Assembly (NCBI GenBank): GCA_900768705.1
Contig: CAAGEB010000061.1
Location: 1-9,909 of the forward strand
Length of the DNA: 9,909 nt
Reading direction: 5' to 3'
Origin: Oscillospiraceae bacterium
GTDB taxonomy: Bacteria > Bacillota > Clostridia > Oscillospirales > Ruminococcaceae
The translations under genes and the position numbers were made by a program. Positions 5,976 to 9,909 of this stretch are shown here, piece after piece. The notes below the pieces were generated by a model. It ran no database searches, was not told the DNA's origin, and saw only the letters and a program-made list of their open reading frames with translations. Within the stretch, counting starts at the first letter, position 1; each line of letters opens with the position of its first letter.

Positions 5976-6740
5976 ATGGCTATACTTGAAGTTCAGAATG
6001 TAAAAAAGGTTTATACACAGCGGCTTGGCAGCAACCGTGTAACGGCGCTCTCAGACGTATCCTTCAGCGCGGAAAAGGGCGAATTTATCGCAATTATGGG
6101 AGAAAGCGGCTCAGGAAAAACAACACTGCTGAATATTCTTGCGGCGTTGGATAAGCCTACCTCGGGAAAGGTTCTGCTTGACGGCACAGATATTACCGAG
6201 CTTAAAGAAAAGAATGTTGCCAAATTCCGCCGTGATAATTTCGGCTTTGTTTTTCAGGAATTTAATCTGCTGGACAGCCTTTCCGTCTGCGATAATATTC
6301 TTCTGCCGCTGGTGCTTATGGGCGTTCCTTATGATAAAATGACGCAAAAGCTGACTCCCATTGCCGAAAAGCTGGGTATAAAAGAGCTGCTGAACAAATA
6401 CCCCTACGAGATTTCAGGTGGTCAGAAGCAGCGCACCGCGGCGGCGCGTGCTATTATCACCGAGCCGAAAATTCTGCTTGCAGACGAGCCTACGGGCGCC
6501 CTTGACAGCAAATCCTCGGACGAGCTTTTGTCGCTGTTTTCGCGGTTTAATGCGGACGGGCAGACTATTCTTATGGTAACTCATTCCGTAAAAGCGGCAA
6601 GCCGCGCGGGACGGGTGCTGTTCATCAAGGACGGGCAGATATTCCACCAGATATACCGCGGTGAATGCTCCAACGAGGAGATGTACCGAAAGATAACCGA
6701 CGCGCTCACCGTGATTTCCGCAGGGGGTGAGAAGTCGTGA
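5976..6740 (+). CDS. BceA-like ABC transporter ATPase
   Basis: 254 residues, the usual length for this family. Motifs in order: Walker A GESGSGKTT (42-50), Q-loop Q94 in FVFQEFN, signature SGGQKQR (147-153), Walker B ILLADEPTGALD (166-177) and the H-loop His 203 in VTHS. It belongs to the MacB/LolD-like branch that pairs with FtsX-type permeases and removes bacitracin-like or lantibiotic peptides from their lipid targets. AAGGAAGG lies seven bases before the ATG, and its own regulated promoter lies upstream. The stop overlaps the GTG of the permease gene by four bases, so the two are translationally coupled. The ATPase appears fully intact although its permease is not. Confidence 0.94.
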   Translation: MAILEVQNVKKVYTQRLGSNRVTALSDVSFSAEKGEFIAIMGESGSGKTTLLNILAALDKPTSGKVLLDGTDITELKEKNVAKFRRDNFGFVFQEFNLLDSLSVCDNILLPLVLMGVPYDKMTQKLTPIAEKLGIKELLNKYPYEISGGQKQRTAAARAIITEPKILLADEPTGALDSKSSDELLSLFSRFNADGQTILMVTHSVKAASRAGRVLFIKDGQIFHQIYRGECSNEEMYRKITDALTVISAGGEKS

Positions 6741-7606
6741 AAAAGCTGCTGTACCCGCGCCTCGCGCTAAACGGTATCAAGAACAACGCAAAGCTGTATG
6801 TTCCTTATTTTTTCGCCTGCACTGCACTGATGATGATTTTTTACATCACAGACTTTCTTGCAAACAGCGAATTTGTACAAAATCAGCCGGGCGGCACTAT
6901 GATAAGCGCGGTTCTTGAAATAGGCTGGATTGTTCTCACCGCCTTTTCTGCGATTTTTCTGTTCTACACAAATTCCTTTCTGATAAAGCGCAGAAAAACG
7001 GAATTCGGATTATACAACATTCTCGGAATGGGAAAAAGCAATATCATGATAGTCCTTGTTTGCGAGATAGGTATGATTTTCGCCGGGTCATTCCTGCTTG
7101 GAACAGGGCTTGGAATTGCCTTTTCAAAGCTGGTGGAGATAGTATTGATTACAGTTCTCGGCGGTGAAAATTCATTTGATTTCATCATTAACCAGCGTGT
7201 TATCGTTGAGGAATTCTGCGTTTATCTTGCGCTTTTCGGGATAATTCTGGTTCGCGGAATGCGCCAGATACGCATAAACAACCCGGTTGAGCTTTTCCGC
7301 TCGGATAACTCGGGCGAAAAGCCGCCGAAAGCAAATTGGTTTCTTGCCGTTTTGGGTGCGGTGCTGCTTATCGCGGGATATATTCTTTCGAATGTCGTAA
7401 AAAACTGGATATGGGCAATACTCGCGTTTTTCGTCGCAGTTATATTGATCATTGCCGCGACTTATCTTCTGTTTATTTCGGGAAGCTCGATAGTGTGCAA
7501 ACTGCTGAAGAAAAACAAGAAATACTATTACAAGACAAACCACTTTATCAGCGTGTCGCAGATGGATTTCAGAATGAAGAAGAACGGCGCAGGGCTTTTG
7601 GGATAG
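6737..7606 (+). pseudogene. BceB-like permease, truncated to its first half
   Basis: 289 residues from a GTG start that overlaps the ATPase stop, behind an AGGGGGTGAG binding site. Full BceB-type permeases have about 600-680 residues, ten membrane helices and a large extracellular loop between helices 7 and 8. Here about six helices are visible (near 20-42, 55-83, 104-137, 158-172, 203-220 and 224-250), with the conserved RRKTEFGLYNILGMGK after helix 2 and RQIRINNPVELFR after helix 4. The frame then enters the segment before helix 7 (FISVSQMDFRMKKNGAGL) and ends at once in L-G-stop. In relatives that segment leads straight into helix 7. The loss is therefore abrupt, at about 7596-7600, as in a deletion or rearrangement rather than a point mutation. 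Transport and sensing should be lost; a half-size product might still insert in the membrane. Confidence 0.88.
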
Positions 7607-7610
7607 AACC

Positions 7611-7682
7611 CACCGCACAGGTTTTATATACGAATATTGTGTTTCGGATGAACGGTATTTGTAATAAACAATCTGTGCGGTG
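7611..7682. repeat. Inverted repeat just beyond the permease break
   Basis: CACCGCACAG (7611-7620) is the exact reverse complement of CTGTGCGGTG (7673-7682), 52 bases apart. The first arm begins five bases after the permease stop. It may be a relic of a small mobile element or a structural element at the rearrangement point. Confidence 0.5.
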
Positions 7683-7690
7683 TGATATTT

Positions 7691-7740
7691 GTCCCGCTTT
7701 AAACCGTTCTTTTAGAATTTATGTCGTTTCGTCCCGCTTT
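7691..7740. repeat. Direct repeat GTCCCGCTTT, 40 bases apart
   Basis: GTCCCGCTTT occurs at 7691-7700 and again at 7731-7740, a spacing of close to four helical turns. The second copy ends 21 bases before the -35 box at 7762. Paired regulator-binding sites are possible, but only two copies exist. Confidence 0.45.
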
Positions 7741-7761
7741 GGAAAAATTTTAAAAAAACAC

Positions 7762-7791
7762 TTGACAAACAGCATTTTCCTGCGTTATAAC
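7762..7791 (+). promoter_or_regulatory. Strong sigma-A-like promoter
   Basis: A perfect TTGACA (7762-7767) and TATAAC (7786-7791) are 18 bases apart, the best promoter match in the window. It lies about 50 bases upstream of the small peptide gene and inside no other gene. Confidence 0.7.
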
Positions 7792-7839
7792 AAAATCGGA
7801 TTTCGTTCAATGATCCTTATAGATAAGGAGGTTTATTTA

Positions 7840-7980
7840 ATGATCAAGAAGCTAAAATGTCCCTTAGCTTTATTTACCGCCTTGGCTGTGCTGCTGTCAA
7901 TGCTGATGTACCTGCCCAGCGGCGTAGGTTTGTCAATGATTTTGTACACGATAGTTAGAAAGAAATTCGAGGGGAGATAA
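7840..7980 (+). CDS. 46-residue hydrophobic peptide
   Basis: The ATG at 7840 follows a perfect AAGGAGG (7825-7831) with eight-base spacing and the TTGACA/TATAAC promoter. The peptide starts MIKKLK, has a hydrophobic stretch of about 30 residues (PLALFTALAVLLSMLMYLPS, then GVGLSMILYTIV) and ends RKKFEGR. It would span the membrane once or form a helical hairpin, with positive charges at both ends. A longer in-frame reading reaches back into the permease, but its upstream part is merely another frame of that gene, so the short form is preferred. The binding site overlaps a small inverted repeat (CCTTAT-AG-ATAAGG, 7815-7828). No family is recognised: it could be a membrane micro-protein, a toxin-like or leader peptide, or the surviving N-terminus of a larger protein. 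Confidence 0.6.
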   Translation: MIKKLKCPLALFTALAVLLSMLMYLPSGVGLSMILYTIVRKKFEGR

Positions 7981-8034
7981 CCAGCCAAGAGGGCGCATAG
8001 GGCGGTCGTTGGAGCGGCGCAGGTGGGCTTTTAA

Positions 8035-8656
8035 CTAAGGCTTTATGATGAATGCTGTGACAGCGGAGAAATATCCCGGTATTATTCGGATGTAAAAAAA
8101 CCGTCTTGTAAAGGACAGCGAATACGGATATCATTTTACCGATGAAGATTTTTACATTTATATGATTGTACATGAGTACAAGCATTACAGCGGAGCGGGT
8201 ACAGGGCTAAGGTCGCTGGCGGACTGCTTTGTTTATCTGCGAAGCAAGGGCGAGTTGTTGGATTTGGAGTATATAGGTGGGGAAACGGACAGACTTGGTA
8301 TTGGGGAATTTGAACGGAAGTCCCGCTCTCTTGCTTTGAAAGTTTTTTCTGCGGAGGGTTTGTCGAAGCTTTCGGAAGATGAACGGAAAATGCTTGAATA
8401 TTATCTTGCTTCGGGCACTTACGGCACACGAAAGCAAAGCATAGAAAACCGTATGGATAAGCTTGCGGCACAGACGGGCAGCAAATCGAAGCTACGGTAT
8501 ATTATGAACAGAATTCTTCCCGATTCGGAATTTAAAAAAAACTATCCGTTTTTTTACAGGCATAAAATACTGCTTCCCATAGGCTGGATATACCGTATAT
8601 TCCGCAGCCGGCGTCGGGTCGCTCCTCAGCGTTGCCCTGTTTGGCTGCAATTTTAG
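8035..8656 (+). pseudogene. Nucleotidyltransferase-family (NTP_transf_5-like) gene, truncated and frameshifted
   Basis: The longest clean frame (ATG 8162 to TAG 8656) reads FYIYMIVHEYKHYSGAGTGL, RSLADCFVYLR, YLASGTYGT and an FRS tail, resembling the C-terminal half of the NTP_transf_5 group of uncharacterised nucleotidyltransferases. ATG 8162 has no binding site and lies inside the conserved region, so it is not the true start. The homology continues upstream through codons 8099-8161 (N-R-L-V-K-D ... H-F-T-D-E-D), meets an in-frame stop, and resumes in another frame from 8041 (EISRYYSDVKK). The shift lies in a run of seven A (8094-8100); one A fewer would restore a single frame. The N-terminal catalytic half with the Gly-Ser and Asp motifs is absent. 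The last residues (RRRVAPQRCPVWLQF) look unrelated. I regard it as dead. Confidence 0.7.
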
Positions 8657-8717
8657 TATTGGTATGTTTTTCGGGATTATTTGCGTTTACACAGTTCCTT
8701 TTTCAGACCCGAAAAAA

Positions 8718-9017
8718 TCAATCTTTGATATACAGAATATCGGTAAAGCCTGTCATATCGAAAATTTCCATAATTGCATCGCAAACCTTTCGTACACGCA
8801 TAGTTCCCACCTTGCTCATTTTCTTGTGAGCCGAAAGCAGAACACGAAGCCCGGCAGAGGATATGTACTCCAGCTTTTCCATATCAATTGTCAGTTCCTT
8901 AACCTCTGCGGGGATAGCTTCGACAGCCTTTTCAAGTTCGGGTGCTGTGGAAGTGTCAAGCCTTCCGCCAACCTCTATTACTAAATCCTCGCCGTTCCTT
9001 GTTTCGTTGATAGTCAT
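8718..9017 (-). CDS. STAS-domain anti-sigma factor antagonist (SpoIIAA/RsbV-like)
   Basis: 99 residues from the ATG at 9017, preceded by AAAGGAAG; a TTG at 9035 in frame would start inside that site and overlap the previous gene. The sequence is a complete STAS domain: strand NGEDLVIEVGGRLDTSTAPE, strand ELTIDMEKLEYI, the phosphorylation loop ISSAGLR with S54 aligned to the serine phosphorylated in SpoIIAA, and a closing helix with GFTDILYI. In this family the unphosphorylated form captures the anti-sigma kinase and frees its sigma factor; the kinase inactivates it by phosphorylating the Ser. The partner kinase is encoded 14 bases upstream in the same operon. No sigma factor or phosphatase is in view, so the regulated process is unknown. 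Confidence 0.92.
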   Translation of the reverse strand: MTINETRNGEDLVIEVGGRLDTSTAPELEKAVEAIPAEVKELTIDMEKLEYISSAGLRVLLSAHKKMSKVGTMRVRKVCDAIMEIFDMTGFTDILYIKD

Positions 9018-9031
9018 AACAAATCTTCCTT

Positions 9032-9439
9032 TCAAATTTTCTTAATCATTGTCAGTATGTTCTCGCCGTTTTCATAGGCGTAACTTACTTCGTCCATTGT
9101 TTTCTTCATCATATAAATTCCAAGCCCGCCGATTTTTCTTTCTTCGGCAGAAAGCGTAATATCGGGGTCGGGGTTTAAAAGGGGATTAAAGGGAATTCCG
9201 CTGTCTCTCATGCAGAAGGTGACTGCCCTTTTCGTGCAATCGTAACAGACGGATAATCTTACCTTTCCCTTTTTATCGGGGTAAGCGTAGCGGGCGATAT
9301 TTACGAAAATTTCCTCGATTGCTACGGTAATCTGCATAACTGTTTTCATAGGACATTCCGCTTTTTCAAGCTCAGTTTCCGTAAAGGCGATAACATCTGC
9401 CAGAGCATTTTCATCGGCGAAAAAAATTCTTTCCGTCAC
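9032..9439 (-). CDS. RsbW/SpoIIAB-like anti-sigma serine kinase (HATPase)
   Basis: 135 residues from a GTG at 9439, chosen because GGAGG lies seven bases upstream. It has the compact GHKL-type ATP-binding fold: N-box VAIEEIFVNIARYAYP with E42/E43 and N47, G1 motif MRDSGIPFNPL with D79 and G81, and G2 motif IGGLGIYMMK (103-112). It would phosphorylate the STAS protein encoded next and, when free, bind a sigma factor or similar partner. The length suits stand-alone anti-sigma kinases. The binding site lies within the last codons of an upstream coding tail ending R-K-R-M-E-V two bases before the start. This suggests the gene was once translationally coupled to a neighbour now replaced by a remnant. 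Confidence 0.92.
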   Translation of the reverse strand: MTERIFFADENALADVIAFTETELEKAECPMKTVMQITVAIEEIFVNIARYAYPDKKGKVRLSVCYDCTKRAVTFCMRDSGIPFNPLLNPDPDITLSAEERKIGGLGIYMMKKTMDEVSYAYENGENILTMIKKI

Positions 9440-9441
9440 GC

Positions 9442-9504
9442 TTAAACCTCCATTCTCTTTCTGCGGCGTTTTAATGCCACAATAATTTCATAACGAAAAT
9501 TCAT
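9442..9504 (-). pseudogene. C-terminal tail of a lost gene upstream of the anti-sigma kinase
   Basis: About 20 codons ending in KRRRKRMEV and TAA lie directly in front of the kinase GTG, and GGAGG is embedded in the last codons. Such coupling is normal between genuine operon neighbours, whereas the sequence before it belongs to the unrelated regulator remnant. I infer that this is the last piece of the original upstream gene. Its identity is not recognisable. Confidence 0.4.
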
Positions 9505-9713
9505 TAATTTGGAACAGGTATCCGGTCCCTCTTCCCACATAACCGTCATCAACTCGCCCATTGTAGCGGACGCTCCCAAACGATCAACAGATCTGCAAAA
9601 GTTCCTTGGTTTTTGCCCGCTTGAAAACAAGCGGTTTGTTGTCCACATATGCCTCAAAGTTACCGAAGCATTGAAATCTAAAATTGTTCGTCATCAACTG
9701 CTATGATATTCAT
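9505..9713 (-). pseudogene. Remnant of a response regulator with SARP-like output domain
   Basis: Read on the minus strand, ATG 9713 gives MNIIAVDDEQF then stop, the typical first strand and acidic pair of a receiver domain. A second frame overlapping by a few codons continues FRFQCFGNFEAYVDNKPLVF with KRAKTKELL, the start of the winged-helix output domain of SARP-like regulators. A third frame then supplies VDRLGASATMGELMTVMWEE and GPDT. In intact relatives these pieces lie in one protein, with a receiver of about 110 residues between the first and second. Here the receiver is deleted, with the junction in GAACAATTT, and one base is gained or lost at about 9585-9600. The C-terminal part is missing after about 9505, where sequence encoding NFRYEIIVALKRRRKRMEV, probably the tail of another lost gene, runs to 9442. 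Confidence 0.7.
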
Positions 9714-9855
9714 TTGGGGTATCCGAATGATGGCAGCTGCAGGCAGTACCTCCTTAGTGCAATCGTAGATCCCAACAGTATCTTTATATCATGGTCACCT
9801 CTAAAAACCTTGTTTGAGATAAAATCAGCAGTGCACGCCGTCTGCTTCTGTCAAC

Positions 9856-9908
9856 AAGCGAAAGCTTTGTAGCGACGGCGTCCGTGCCGTCACTTTGGGC
9901 TTTCGCTT
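9856..9908. repeat. Nested hairpin repeat at the window edge
   Basis: AAGCGAAAGC (9856-9865) pairs with GCTTTCGCTT (9899-9908), enclosing an inner stem GACGGC (9874-9879) with GCCGTC (9886-9891). The architecture resembles the nested hairpin at 835-880: an outer arm, an unpaired T-rich spacer, then a GC-rich inner palindrome. The stretch 9714-9855 before it shows no gene I can support. Confidence 0.65.
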
Positions 9909-9909
9909 C

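Noticed and set aside
7336..7839. Extension of the small peptide gene upstream to a 214-residue protein
   Set aside because: Its first part is another frame of the permease gene; the promoter and AAGGAGG site point to the ATG at 7840.
8094..8101. Programmed -1 frameshifting at A-AAA-AAA in the nucleotidyltransferase remnant
   Set aside because: A -1 shift leads to an immediate stop; the homologous frame needs the opposite shift, and no start codon exists upstream.
8570..8717. Possible membrane-protein fragment (AGVGSLLSVALFGCNFSIGM) in a second plus frame after the nucleotidyltransferase remnant
   Set aside because: Hydrophobic but too short, without start or recognisable motif; it could be chance.
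9714..9850. Minus-strand reading DFISNKVFRGDHDIKILLGS as another gene remnant
   Set aside because: It resembles no family I can name and is bounded by stops; not enough evidence.
9684..9872. Plus-strand open frame of 62 codons near the right edge
   Set aside because: It is antisense to the regulator remnant, starts without a binding site and ends inside the hairpin repeat.
1..9909. CRISPR array, tRNA or rRNA genes
   Set aside because: No regularly spaced repeat-spacer pattern and no cloverleaf or rRNA-like segment was seen on reading both strands.

Overview
The window looks like an accessory, partly decayed stretch of a low-to-mid GC Gram-positive chromosome, most likely a gut Clostridia member (Ruminococcaceae/Oscillospiraceae-like). 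This is inferred from strong GGAGG-type ribosome binding sites, sigma-A-like -35/-10 boxes, lipoproteins with Gram-positive lipoboxes, a Bce-type (antimicrobial-peptide sensing) two-component/ABC module and a STAS/RsbW-type anti-sigma pair. The organism itself cannot be fixed from the sequence.

Layout. (1) 1-767, minus: a regulator with two HTH-like segments, running off the left edge. (2) 768-1169: a divergent intergenic region with a cluster of hairpins, a long inverted repeat and promoters in both directions. (3) 1170-3328, plus: two tandem DUF3592-like membrane proteins, a small lipoprotein, the two-frameshift remnant of a third DUF3592-like gene, and a larger lipoprotein with an Asp/Ser-rich repeat linker. 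(4) 3329-4236: mostly non-coding, with a GC-rich hairpin, a tyrosine-recombinase fragment on the minus strand and a rho-independent terminator. (5) 4237-7606, plus: a BceR-like response regulator, BceS-like intramembrane-sensing kinase, BceA-like ATPase and the first half only of a BceB-like permease. A perfect TTACA-N4-TGTAA operator lies just upstream of the ATPase gene. (6) 7607-8656: after the permease break, a new promoter drives a 46-residue hydrophobic peptide, followed by a 5'-truncated, frameshifted nucleotidyltransferase-family remnant. (7) 8718-9505, minus: STAS antagonist and RsbW-like kinase, preceded by a wrecked response-regulator gene whose receiver has been deleted. (8) 9714-9909: no gene; a nested hairpin repeat at the edge.

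Working together: the kinase and regulator would sense a cell-envelope antimicrobial through the transporter and switch on ATPase/permease expression through the operator. The permease has lost its C-terminal half, including the region where this family carries its large extracellular sensing loop, so the classical transport/sensing complex should be broken unless another permease supplies it. The STAS/RsbW pair probably controls a sigma factor or other partner encoded elsewhere. I found no convincing complete new defence or mobile system. The notable features are the broken Bce module with its intact operator, the structured leader of the HTH gene, the promoter-peptide unit at the permease break, and five separate gene remnants, which mark this as a rearrangement hotspot.
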